A stretch of 16,700 bases of DNA from Marivivens sp. (GCA_024642185.1 JAHEBR010000026.1:1-16700); one strand, 5' to 3'; shown: positions 1-6,439, counted from the first letter of the stretch. Translations and numbers: made by a program. The notes: generated by a model not told the origin, from the letters alone.

Positions 1-570
1 GTGATCTCGGAAGAGGACAAGCGCGAGTTTGTCATGTCGCTGGGTGCCAAGGGCGTGATCAACCGCAAGGATTTCAACTGCTGGGGCCAGATGCCCAAGG
101 TCAACACGCCGGAATATAAAGAGTGGTTCAACGAGACCCGCAAGTTTGGCAAGGCGATCTGGGAGATTACCGGCAAGGGCAACAACGTCGATATCGTCTT
201 TGAACACCCCGGCGAGGCGACCTTTCCTGTCTCGGTCTTCGTGGCCAAGCGGGGCGGCATGATCGTGATCTGCGCGGGCACAACGGGCTATAACCTGACC
301 TTCGACGTGCGCTATCTCTGGATGCACCAGAAGCGCGTGCAGGGCAGCCATTTTGCCAACCTCAAGCAGGCGTCGTCGGCCAATCAGCTGATGCTGGAGC
401 GGCGGCTGGATCCTTGCATGTCGGAGGTCTTCGGCTGGGACGAGATCCCGCACGCCCATACCAAGATGCGCCGCAACGAGCACAAGCCGGGCAATATGGC
501 GGTTCTGGTCCAGAGCCCGCAAACCGGGCTGCGGACCTTTGAGGATGTGATCGCCGAAAGCAAATCCTGA
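1..570 (+). CDS. ccr: Crotonyl-CoA carboxylase/reductase, C-terminal part (5' end outside window)
   Basis: This reads as the last 189 residues of crotonyl-CoA carboxylase/reductase, the zinc-free medium-chain dehydrogenase/reductase that reductively carboxylates crotonyl-CoA to ethylmalonyl-CoA with NADPH and CO2. It is the signature enzyme of the ethylmalonyl-CoA pathway for acetyl-CoA assimilation. Recognisable stretches are GAKGVINRKDFNCWGQMP, DIVFEHPGEATFPVSVFVAKRGG, ICAGTTGYNLTFDVRYLWM and KRVQGSHFANLKQA, covering the nucleotide-binding half and the C-terminal end. The full protein is about 430 residues, so more than half lies to the left of the window. The GTG at base 1 is an internal codon, not a start. 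The gene ends in TGA and is followed by a terminator, so it is probably transcribed separately from the quorum-sensing genes downstream. The family assignment is based on clear sequence recognition. Confidence 0.95.
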   Translation: MISEEDKREFVMSLGAKGVINRKDFNCWGQMPKVNTPEYKEWFNETRKFGKAIWEITGKGNNVDIVFEHPGEATFPVSVFVAKRGGMIVICAGTTGYNLTFDVRYLWMHQKRVQGSHFANLKQASSANQLMLERRLDPCMSEVFGWDEIPHAHTKMRRNEHKPGNMAVLVQSPQTGLRTFEDVIAESKS

Positions 571-590
571 CACTCTTCCCTGAGTGATCC

Positions 591-625
591 AAGGGGGCGC
601 GCGCCGGAAACGGCCGCGCCCTTTT
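591..625 (+). terminator. Rho-independent terminator of ccr
   Basis: Twenty-one bases after the ccr stop, a GC-rich stem (left arm AAGGGGGCGCG at 591-601, right arm CGCGCCCTTTT at 615-625, two G-U pairs) encloses a loop containing GGAAAC and runs into TTTT. It should end the ccr transcript and insulate the quorum-sensing genes. Confidence 0.75.
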
Positions 626-701
626 CGCTTGAAACCCCGCTATTTCTGAGGGGGGCAAATAGGCGAGTAACTCGTTAATGACTGCCGTGCTAACATAAGG
701 C

Positions 702-717
702 TTAACCGTTTGTTAAC
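702..717 (+). promoter_or_regulatory. Candidate CtrA-binding site, TTAA-N7-TTAAC
   Basis: The bases TTAA (702-705), CCGTTTG (706-712) and TTAAC (713-717) match the full CtrA consensus TTAA-N7-TTAAC exactly. The site lies in an AT-rich patch with further TTAA-like half sites (GTTAA 674-678, CTAAC 690-694), and ends 21 bp before the ATG at 739. CtrA is the conserved alphaproteobacterial cell-cycle and motility response regulator, and in Rhodobacterales it is linked to quorum sensing. The match is seen directly; binding and the direction of control are inferred. Confidence 0.6.
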
Positions 718-738
718 CAATCATGGGGGAAGGTGATT

Positions 739-957
739 ATGGGAAATACGTGGATCATCGATGTGATTGCCGACCTCAAGACTTTTGCTGAGCAGAACGA
801 TCTGCCGCTTCTTTCGCGTCAGCTTTCCGAGACATCAAAAGTTGCCGTGGCCGAGATCACTACGACAGTGGGTGCAGTTCCCGCACTTCCGCCAGGGGAG
901 GACGGTTATGTTGGAAATGGTGGCTGGACAACTGGAGGCAGCGGACAGCCTCAGTGA
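739..957 (+). CDS. Small protein of unknown function preceding and overlapping luxR
   Basis: A 72-residue protein beginning MGNTWIIDVIADLKTFAEQND. The ATG at 739 is chosen because a strong Shine-Dalgarno run (GGGGGAAGG, 725-733) sits 5 bp upstream; the in-frame GTG at 733 overlaps that run. The first 45 residues look like an amphipathic helical unit (IIDVIADLKTFAEQNDLPLLSRQLSETSKVAVAEI). The last 25 or so are proline/glycine-rich and low-complexity where the gene runs 50 bp into luxR. There is no signal peptide, membrane segment or known motif. Position and overlap suggest co-transcription and translational coupling with luxR. I have the impression that similar small ORFs precede luxR genes in related bacteria but cannot verify it. 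A role as a partner or modulator of the LuxR protein is speculation. Coding status is likely but not certain. Confidence 0.6.
   Translation: MGNTWIIDVIADLKTFAEQNDLPLLSRQLSETSKVAVAEITTTVGAVPALPPGEDGYVGNGGWTTGGSGQPQ
894..902 (+). promoter_or_regulatory. Ribosome binding site deciding the luxR start
   Basis: The purine run AGGGGAGGA lies 5 bp before the ATG at 908 and inside the 3' part of the upstream small ORF. It supports 908 rather than the longer in-frame opening at 767, which would add 47 residues that do not fit the LuxR family. Confidence 0.7.
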
Positions 958-1675
958 CCTGCAGAAGATTGTCGTCGGCCTGCGAGACAGTCTTGGCATA
1001 GACCACATCGTTTATCATTGGGTCAGCGCGGATGGTGAGCAATACGGTTGCGGGACATATGATCCCGCATGGGCTCAGCGCTATGTCGACCGGGAATACC
1101 TGCGTATAGACCCGGTAGTCCTCGCCTGCTTCAAACGATATCATCCTGTCGATTGGCGCCGCCTAGATTGGTCGTCTCGGGTTGCCAAAGCCTTTCGAAA
1201 AGATGCGCTCGAACATGGGGTTGGCAATCAGGGCTATTCCGTACCGATCCACGGCCCGAGCGGCCAGTTTGCCCTGCTGACCTTGTCGCATACGGCCAGC
1301 GACGAAGAGTGGGACACGTTCGTTGGACTGCATCAGCGAGAGATCATACTGGTGGCGCACTACTTCAACACGAAGGCGCTCGAGATTGCCTCCAGCCGTG
1401 CGCCGAAACTCTCAAAGCCGTTGTCGCCTCGTGAAGTCGATGCATTGACCTATCTGGCCATGGGGTATTCCCGAGGGCAGGTAGCCGAGATGCTGGCGAT
1501 TTCGGAACATACGTTGCGAGCCTATATCGAAAGCGCGCGGCTCAAGCTCAATGCCCAGAATACGATCAGCGCGGCAGCGCAGGCCCTATTGAACGGCCAT
1601 ATTGTGATTGGCGGCGCCGACCGCGCCGCGCCGGGCGATTGGCCGGGTAAGCTGCGGCCGGCGATGGCCGGCTAG
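908..1675 (+). CDS. luxR: LuxR-family acyl-homoserine-lactone-responsive transcription regulator
   Basis: A 255-residue regulator with an N-terminal autoinducer-binding domain (about residues 10-160) and a C-terminal LuxR helix-turn-helix (about 171-230). Ligand-pocket residues conserved in TraR/LuxR proteins are in place: W55 and Y59 in DPAWAQRYV, D68-P69 in LRIDPVV, W83 in HPVDW and G109 in GNQGYSVPI. The DNA-binding domain begins LSPREVDALTYLAMGYS and continues with QVAEMLAISEHTLRAYI, including the family Glu (E176). Length is typical. With the pocket intact it should bind an AHL, most simply the product of the adjacent luxI, and act on promoters in the cytoplasm. Base composition looks noticeably lower in GC than the flanking genes. 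It overlaps the small ORF before it by 50 bp and is followed by luxI after a 74-bp gap. Confidence 0.93.
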   Translation: MLEMVAGQLEAADSLSDLQKIVVGLRDSLGIDHIVYHWVSADGEQYGCGTYDPAWAQRYVDREYLRIDPVVLACFKRYHPVDWRRLDWSSRVAKAFRKDALEHGVGNQGYSVPIHGPSGQFALLTLSHTASDEEWDTFVGLHQREIILVAHYFNTKALEIASSRAPKLSKPLSPREVDALTYLAMGYSRGQVAEMLAISEHTLRAYIESARLKLNAQNTISAAAQALLNGHIVIGGADRAAPGDWPGKLRPAMAG

Positions 1676-1692
1676 CGGCAACGTACGGGACA

Positions 1693-1714
1693 GCAAGGGT
1701 CTCTTATCGCTTGC
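1693..1714. promoter_or_regulatory. Lux-box-like dyad before luxI (tentative)
   Basis: GCAAG (1693-1697) and CTTGC (1710-1714) form a 5-bp inverted repeat spanning 22 bp in the luxR-luxI gap. Its span and position, about 35 bp before the luxI start, resemble a LuxR operator, but the arms do not match the classical lux-box consensus. It may be a lineage-specific site or chance. Confidence 0.3.
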
Positions 1715-1725
1715 GACCTAGTCTC

Positions 1726-1749
1726 GGCACCCTGTTTCCAGGGGGTGCC
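1726..1749 (+). promoter_or_regulatory. Hairpin sequestering the luxI Shine-Dalgarno
   Basis: GGCACCCTG (1726-1734) can pair with CAGGGGGTGCC (1739-1749) around a TTTC loop, with two bulged G. The right arm contains the only good Shine-Dalgarno of luxI (AGGGGG, 1740-1745) and abuts the ATG at 1750. The structure is seen in sequence; a translational control role is inferred. Confidence 0.45.
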
Positions 1750-2379
1750 ATGCTTCGTTATCTTAGGGGCTCAGAACTGAGCCGATATCCCGAACTTCAA
1801 TCCTCCATGTTCCGGGATCGCGCCGCGCAATTCCGTGACCGGCTGGGTTGGGAAGTGACAGTCGACGAGCGCGGCTGGGAGAGTGATCAATACGACGAGC
1901 TCGACCCGCTCTACGTGATCTGGCAATTGCCTGACGGGACGCACGGCGGCTCGATGCGGTTTCTGCCGACGGCGGGGCGCACCATGACCAACGAGCATTT
2001 CCTCGGCCTCTTGGGCGGTGTGCCGCTGCATGACCCGATGACATGGGAATGCACGCGCTTTTGCCTGAGCCCGAGGGCGACCGGGCGGGTGGCGGCGGCC
2101 CTGATGCTGGGCGGGGGCGAGGTGATGCGGCATTTCGCGATCCGGCAATTCCTGGGGGTTTTCGATGCACGGATGGTGCGGATCTATCGCCAGATCGGCG
2201 CCTCGCCCAAGCTTCTCGGGACCGACAAGTCTGGCCCTTCGCCGATCAGCGCGGGGCTTTGGACCTATGATCCGATTGACCGGCTGCGCATCCTGCATCG
2301 GGTCGGCCTTTCCTCGGCGATCTCGGAGCGCTGGGTCATCCGATCGCTCGGGGGCGATCCCCTGCCGCTTTCCGCCTGA
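1750..2379 (+). CDS. luxI: LuxI-family acyl-homoserine-lactone synthase
   Basis: A 209-residue autoinducer synthase that would make an N-acyl-homoserine lactone from S-adenosylmethionine and an acylated carrier (acyl-ACP or acyl-CoA). The invariant LuxI residues are present: R24, F28 and W34 (FRDRAAQFRDRLGW), the acidic pair D49/D52 (QYDELDPLYV), R70 in GGSMRFLPT, and E100 and R103 in TWECTRF. The start at ATG 1750 gives the usual N terminus (MLRYLRGSEL); the longer TTG-initiated reading from 1711 would translate through the leader hairpin. Acyl-chain length cannot be read from this sequence. It forms a cognate-looking pair with luxR, and the helicase gene follows after 42 bp without an evident terminator. 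Confidence 0.95.
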   Translation: MLRYLRGSELSRYPELQSSMFRDRAAQFRDRLGWEVTVDERGWESDQYDELDPLYVIWQLPDGTHGGSMRFLPTAGRTMTNEHFLGLLGGVPLHDPMTWECTRFCLSPRATGRVAAALMLGGGEVMRHFAIRQFLGVFDARMVRIYRQIGASPKLLGTDKSGPSPISAGLWTYDPIDRLRILHRVGLSSAISERWVIRSLGGDPLPLSA

Positions 2380-2421
2380 TGGCCTCTGGCCCTGTCCGGC
2401 GTTGCTGGATAGGGTCGCGCC

Positions 2422-3951
2422 ATGACTGCTCTAGCGCCCACATTTTCCGCCGATCAGGCCGCCGCCTGGGATGCGATCGCCGAGGCCCTGCGCGGGGCGG
2501 GGATCAACCTTGACGACAGCCTGCTGATGCCGCCCGAGGGCGGCGAGGCGCGGGTCATGGCTGTGATCGGCAAGGCCGGTTCTGGCAAGACGATGCTCTT
2601 GGCCGAGCTGACCAAGGCACTTTCCGAGGCGGGTGTCGATCTTGTTTCGGGCGATTGGGAAGGCAAGCGGCGCAAGGACCGGCGGACGCTGGCGATCCTT
2701 GCGCCCACCAACAAGGCGGCGAGCGTGTTGCGCAATCTCGGCGTGCCGGCGACGACGATCCACCGCATCCTCTATACCCCCGTCTATGATCCCGAATACG
2801 AGAAGATCGCCGAATGGCTCGCGGGGCAGGGCGAGCGGCCGCAGATCGAGGGGCTGACCGAGCTGGCGCTCGACCGCGCTTTTGGCTCTTACCAGATCAA
2901 CAAATCGGTCCCCGCGGCGCTGGCCGCGGCGGGCCTGCGCGGCTCGGATTTCATCATCGGCTGGAAACGGCGGGACGATCCGCTGGATATCGGTTTCGTC
3001 GATGAAAGCTCGATGCTCGACGGGCGGCAGTTTGAGGACCTGCAGGAGATCTTCCCCTCGCTCGTTCTCTTCGGCGATCCCGCACAGTTGCCCCCCGTTC
3101 AGAGCACCGGCGGCATGGTCTTCGACAGCCTGCCCGACGAAAGCAAACTGGTCCTGCACCGCATCCACCGGCAAGAGGCCGACAATCCGATCCTCGATCT
3201 CGCCCACGCTTTGGCCGATCCGGCCCTTGATTTCCAAGGGTTTGAAGACATGATCAGCGCGGCCGCGCAGCGCGACGAGCGCGTGGTCTGGGCGGAGCGC
3301 GTGGAATCCGACCTGATGGCGCGCTCGCCGGTTCTGGTCTGGCGCAACGCGACGCGCATCCGTCTGATCCACGCTTTCCGTGCGGCCTATGACGTGCCGG
3401 ATAGCGAACTGATCGAAGGCGAGCCGCTCATTTGCGACGGGATCGAGCTGCCGATGAAACACCGCAAGAAGCGGCTCGATCTTGAGGCGCGGGGGCTCAT
3501 CAAGGGGGCGCAGGTGATCTATCTCGGGCCGGGCCGCCGCCCCGGTTTCTCGCGGCTGCATATCATCGGCGCGGAAGATCCGCAGGTGAACGCCGCGAGC
3601 ATCATCAAGATCGAGAAGGAGGGCGACGAAGAGCCCTTCATACCCTTTGCAGCGCGGATGGGAGCAACCTTTCTGCACGGCGCGGCGGTGACGATCCACA
3701 AGGCGCAAGGCTCGCAATGGGACACGGTGCAGGTCTTTGGGCCCGACATCTATACGGCGGCGCGGATGGGTCGCGTCGAGGCGGGGCAGCCCTTGTGGAA
3801 ACGGCTTGCCTATGTGGCGATCACGCGGGCAGAAACGCAGTTGCGCTGGGTGGTGCGCAACCGGCTGGCCAAGCCGAGCGGGCCTTTGCGGGTGGACGAT
3901 CTGCCCGCCGCGCCCACGAGCTTTGCGCTGGAACGAGAGGACATGGAATGA
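2422..3951 (+). CDS. RecD/Dda-like superfamily 1 DNA helicase (AAA-family ATPase)
   Basis: A 509-residue protein with SF1 helicase motifs in order: Walker A GKAGSGKT (50-57), motif Ia LAPTNKAA (93-100), Walker B VDES (193-196), motif III GDPAQLPPV (218-226), an IHRQ motif IV region (248-251), motif V TIHKAQGSQW (424-433) and motif VI YVAITRA (464-470). This arrangement fits the RecD2/Dda (SF1B, 5'-3') group of stand-alone helicases that act in DNA repair, recombination or replication restart, rather than a RecBCD subunit. The region around 350-410 is the SH3-like 2B segment typical of RecD C-terminal halves, interrupted by a charged insert (IEKEGDEEP). The gene lies 42 bp behind luxI and shares an ATGA overlap with the SDR gene that follows. 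A role in DNA processing under quorum control is inference only. Confidence 0.88.
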   Translation: MTALAPTFSADQAAAWDAIAEALRGAGINLDDSLLMPPEGGEARVMAVIGKAGSGKTMLLAELTKALSEAGVDLVSGDWEGKRRKDRRTLAILAPTNKAASVLRNLGVPATTIHRILYTPVYDPEYEKIAEWLAGQGERPQIEGLTELALDRAFGSYQINKSVPAALAAAGLRGSDFIIGWKRRDDPLDIGFVDESSMLDGRQFEDLQEIFPSLVLFGDPAQLPPVQSTGGMVFDSLPDESKLVLHRIHRQEADNPILDLAHALADPALDFQGFEDMISAAAQRDERVVWAERVESDLMARSPVLVWRNATRIRLIHAFRAAYDVPDSELIEGEPLICDGIELPMKHRKKRLDLEARGLIKGAQVIYLGPGRRPGFSRLHIIGAEDPQVNAASIIKIEKEGDEEPFIPFAARMGATFLHGAAVTIHKAQGSQWDTVQVFGPDIYTAARMGRVEAGQPLWKRLAYVAITRAETQLRWVVRNRLAKPSGPLRVDDLPAAPTSFALEREDME

Positions 3952-4676
3952 AGACGATCATCGTGACAGGCGCGAGCGCAGGAATTGGCCGGGCGGTGGC
4001 CGAGAGGTTTCTCGACGATGGCTGGCAGGTGGGGCTGATCGCCCGCCGCGCCGAGTTGCTCGAGGAGATGGCGGCGGGCCGCGCCAACGCGGTGATCCTG
4101 CCCTGCGATGTGGCCGAGGCGGATCAGGTGGATAGGGCTTTCGCCGAGTTCACCGCCAAGGCGGGGCGGCTTGATGTTCTCTTCAACAACGCCGGTATCT
4201 TTACCCCCGCTGCGCCGATCGACGAGGTGCCGGTCGAGGACTGGATGCGCGCTGTATCGGTGAACCTGACGGGGATGTTCCTCTGCGCCCGCGCGGCCTT
4301 TGGCCAGATGCGGCGGCAGGCGCCGCAGGGCGGGCGGATCATCAACAACGGCTCGATCTCGGCCCATGCGCCGCGCGAGGGGGCGGTGACCTATACGACC
4401 ACCAAGCACGGCGTCACCGGCCTCACACGCCAGCTCGCACTCGACGGGCGGCCCTTCGATATTGCCTGCGGCCAGATCGACATCGGCAACGCCATGACCG
4501 ATCTTCTCGCAGGGATTGCCGACCGTGCGCGGGCCGAGGGCAAACCGGTGCCGCCGCATATCGACGTTTCGCTGGTGGCCGATGCCGTGGCGCAAATGGC
4601 GGCGCTGCCCTTGTCGGCCAACGTCCTCTTTCAGACGCTGATGGCGACGCAGATGCCCTTTGTCGGGCGGGGGTAA
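3948..4676 (+). CDS. Short-chain dehydrogenase/reductase (SDR), substrate unknown
   Basis: A 242-residue classical SDR oxidoreductase. It has the N-terminal cofactor motif TGASAGIG (7-14), an acidic D54 in PCDV near the adenine pocket, NNAG (80-83), N106 in SVNLTGMF, and the catalytic triad S136 (NNGSISA), Y149 and K153 (YTTTK). An Arg pair after the second strand (IARRAE, 31-36) suggests a preference for NADP(H). The C-terminal part (QIDIGNAMTDLL) is ordinary for the family. The substrate cannot be predicted. The start at ATG 3948 is chosen over a long upstream reading inside the helicase because it gives the standard Rossmann N terminus and an ATGA overlap with the helicase stop. It converges on the minus-strand TIGR02186 gene with only 9 bp between stops. 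Confidence 0.88.
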   Translation: MKTIIVTGASAGIGRAVAERFLDDGWQVGLIARRAELLEEMAAGRANAVILPCDVAEADQVDRAFAEFTAKAGRLDVLFNNAGIFTPAAPIDEVPVEDWMRAVSVNLTGMFLCARAAFGQMRRQAPQGGRIINNGSISAHAPREGAVTYTTTKHGVTGLTRQLALDGRPFDIACGQIDIGNAMTDLLAGIADRARAEGKPVPPHIDVSLVADAVAQMAALPLSANVLFQTLMATQMPFVGRG

Positions 4677-4685
4677 GGCGGGGGG

Positions 4686-5441
4686 CTAGCGGCGGAGTGC
4701 TGCGAAGGCTGCCGAGGCGCCCCAACCGGCGGCAATGGCGATAGCCAGCGACATGAGCCCGTAAAGAACGGCGTTGTCCTGTGCCATGCGATAGAGCCAG
4801 CGCTCGATGCCCACTTTCTCGACCGGGATGATGGTGTCGTATTCGTCGATCACCACGCCGCCCCGCGTCAGGAAGATCCGCGTCTCATAGTCGCCTTCGG
4901 TGATGTTCGACGGCAGGTTGATGGCCGTGCGGAAGAGGGTCTCTTCCTCGATATCGACAGTGCCGATGAAGGTCGAATAGAGGCGGGCATCGCTGCGAAT
5001 GCGGATCAGGGCTTCGGTGAAGGCCTTGGAATCCTCGACTGTGGCCCCCACCGACCGGATCGCATGCGGGATCGTGATCGAATGGCGCAGGTCTTCGACG
5101 CCTTTCAGCACAGCCTCGAGCGGCCCGCTTGTAGAGACAGAGTAGAAGCTCGGCGCGGCATCGACCTCGACAGAATCGGCATTGATCCAGATGCCGTATT
5201 TGCGCTCCTTGCGACGGACCGTGATCGGTGTCTTGGGGCCTGAAACGGTTATGATGACCCCCAGATCGCCTTCGACGGTTTCGGTCCCGTCACGCTTGAC
5301 CGCGCCGAAGATGAGGATGTGCGAGCCTTCGAAGGTCGCGGTGATGGCAACCTCGTCCTGACTAAGGCCAAGGACGATCTCTTCCGCTTTGGCGGGCATG
5401 GCGAACAGCAGGGCGGCGAAGAGGATGTGAAGACTGCGCAT
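4686..5441 (-). CDS. TIGR02186-type exported, membrane-anchored protein of unknown function
   Basis: A 251-residue protein resembling the alphaproteobacterial TIGR02186 (Alph_Pro_TM) family. It has a signal peptide of about 19 residues (MRSLHILFAALLFAMPAKA, cleavage before EE), a long beta-rich periplasmic part opening with IVLGLSQDEVAITATFEGSHILIFGAVKR, and one C-terminal membrane helix (about 226-247) ending in a short cytoplasmic Arg tail. The biochemical function is unknown. Its ATG overlaps the stop of the upstream TSUP permease (TGATG), which implies translational coupling and a shared job, perhaps as a periplasmic accessory to that transporter. That functional link is inferred from gene order, while the topology is read directly. 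Confidence 0.82.
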   Translation of the reverse strand: MRSLHILFAALLFAMPAKAEEIVLGLSQDEVAITATFEGSHILIFGAVKRDGTETVEGDLGVIITVSGPKTPITVRRKERKYGIWINADSVEVDAAPSFYSVSTSGPLEAVLKGVEDLRHSITIPHAIRSVGATVEDSKAFTEALIRIRSDARLYSTFIGTVDIEEETLFRTAINLPSNITEGDYETRIFLTRGGVVIDEYDTIIPVEKVGIERWLYRMAQDNAVLYGLMSLAIAIAAGWGASAAFAALRR

Positions 5442-6358
5442 CAGTGGCCCCCCGCCACGCCAAGAACGAAAAGCTCGCTCGGGGTGAGAAGGAGATCAAA
5501 GCTTAGCTTGATGCACACACCCAGAACCATCACGGCGAGGAGAATGCGAAGCTGCTCGGCCTTGAGCTTGACGCCGATCCGGGTGCCGATTTGCGCACCG
5601 ATCACGCCGCCGATGAGAAGAAGCAGCGCAAGGGCGATATCGACCGTGTGGTTGGTCGTGGCGTGCAGCATGGTGGTGAAGGCGGTCACGAGGATGATCT
5701 GAAAAAGCGATGTTCCGACCACGACCTTGGTGGGCATCCCCAGAAGATAGATCATCGCCGGAACCATGATGAAACCGCCGCCAACGCCCATGATCGCGGC
5801 AAGAACGCCGACAGCCATACCGACCAAGAGGGGCGGGATCACCGAGATATAAAGGCCCGAGACGCGGAACTTCATCTTGAAGGGCAGGTTATGCACCCAG
5901 TTGTGCTTGCGCCGCTTGGGCGCGGCCTTGCCTTTGCTGGTGCGGCGGATCGCGTTGATGCTTTCGACAAACATCATGCCGCCGATCGCGCCAAGGAAGA
6001 CGACATAGAAGATCTTGACCAGAAGATCGACCTGACCGAGCGCCTTGAGATAGTTGAAGACGAGGATGCCGAGGCCCGACCCCACGAGGCCCCCGGCCTG
6101 CAAGACGAAACCCATCTTGAAATCGACAGTCTTCCTGCGGAAATGCGCCAGAACGCCCGAGAAGGACGAGGCGACGATCTGGTTGGCCTCGGTCGCCACA
6201 GCCACAGCGGGCGGGATGCCGATGAAGAACAGGAGCGGCGTCATCAGAAAGCCGCCACCCACACCAAACATCCCCGACAAAACTCCGACGATGCCGCCGA
6301 GTCCGAGGAGCAGAAAGGCATTCACCGAGACTTCGGCGATGGGAAGATAGATCAACAT
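5441..6358 (-). CDS. TSUP-family (TauE/SafE-like) membrane permease
   Basis: A 305-residue inner-membrane protein of the TSUP family, whose members move small anions such as sulfite or organosulfur compounds. The family's duplicated motif occurs twice, GVGGGFLMTP (32-41) and GVGGGFIMVP (191-200), in two four-helix halves joined by a basic cytoplasmic loop (RRTSKGKAAPKRRKHN, about 138-153). ATG 6358 (MLIYLPIAEVSVNAF) is preferred to an in-frame GTG 12 bp upstream because it matches the usual N terminus of these proteins; neither has a strong Shine-Dalgarno. The substrate cannot be read from sequence. It is the first gene of a two-gene unit with the TIGR02186 protein. Upstream lie a TTGACA hexamer and a perfect inverted repeat. 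Confidence 0.88.
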   Translation of the reverse strand: MLIYLPIAEVSVNAFLLLGLGGIVGVLSGMFGVGGGFLMTPLLFFIGIPPAVAVATEANQIVASSFSGVLAHFRRKTVDFKMGFVLQAGGLVGSGLGILVFNYLKALGQVDLLVKIFYVVFLGAIGGMMFVESINAIRRTSKGKAAPKRRKHNWVHNLPFKMKFRVSGLYISVIPPLLVGMAVGVLAAIMGVGGGFIMVPAMIYLLGMPTKVVVGTSLFQIILVTAFTTMLHATTNHTVDIALALLLLIGGVIGAQIGTRIGVKLKAEQLRILLAVMVLGVCIKLSFDLLLTPSELFVLGVAGGH

Positions 6359-6388
6359 ATAATGATCCACGCACGGATGGTGTTGACC

Positions 6389-6417
6389 AAAGAACGCGTT
6401 TCACATGGGCCTGTCAA
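6389..6417 (-). promoter_or_regulatory. Possible promoter of the TSUP-TIGR02186 unit
   Basis: On the minus strand a perfect -35 hexamer TTGACA (complement of 6412-6417) is followed after 17 bp by TTCTTT (complement of 6389-6394), a poor -10. The location 30-60 bp before the TSUP start fits a promoter, but the weak -10 keeps this tentative. Confidence 0.35.
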
Positions 6418-6439
6418 ACCCCTGCATGGGGGGCAGCTT

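Noticed and set aside
571..738. A classical 20-bp lux box upstream of the small ORF
   Set aside because: No CTG...CAG-type dyad of that span is present; the only strong motif there is the TTAA-N7-TTAAC site.
1658..1675. GCCGGC repeats at the end of luxR as a terminator
   Set aside because: The palindrome lies within coding sequence and has no U-tract; luxI follows closely.
2431..3717. A 428-codon minus-strand frame opposite the helicase gene
   Set aside because: No recognisable motif, and the Arg/Asp/His-rich composition typical of antisense shadows; the plus-strand helicase has all SF1 motifs.
3717..3947. An N-terminal extension of the SDR reading into the helicase gene
   Set aside because: The extra residues are Arg/Gly/Ala-rich and unlike any SDR; ATG 3948 gives the standard Rossmann start and an ATGA overlap.
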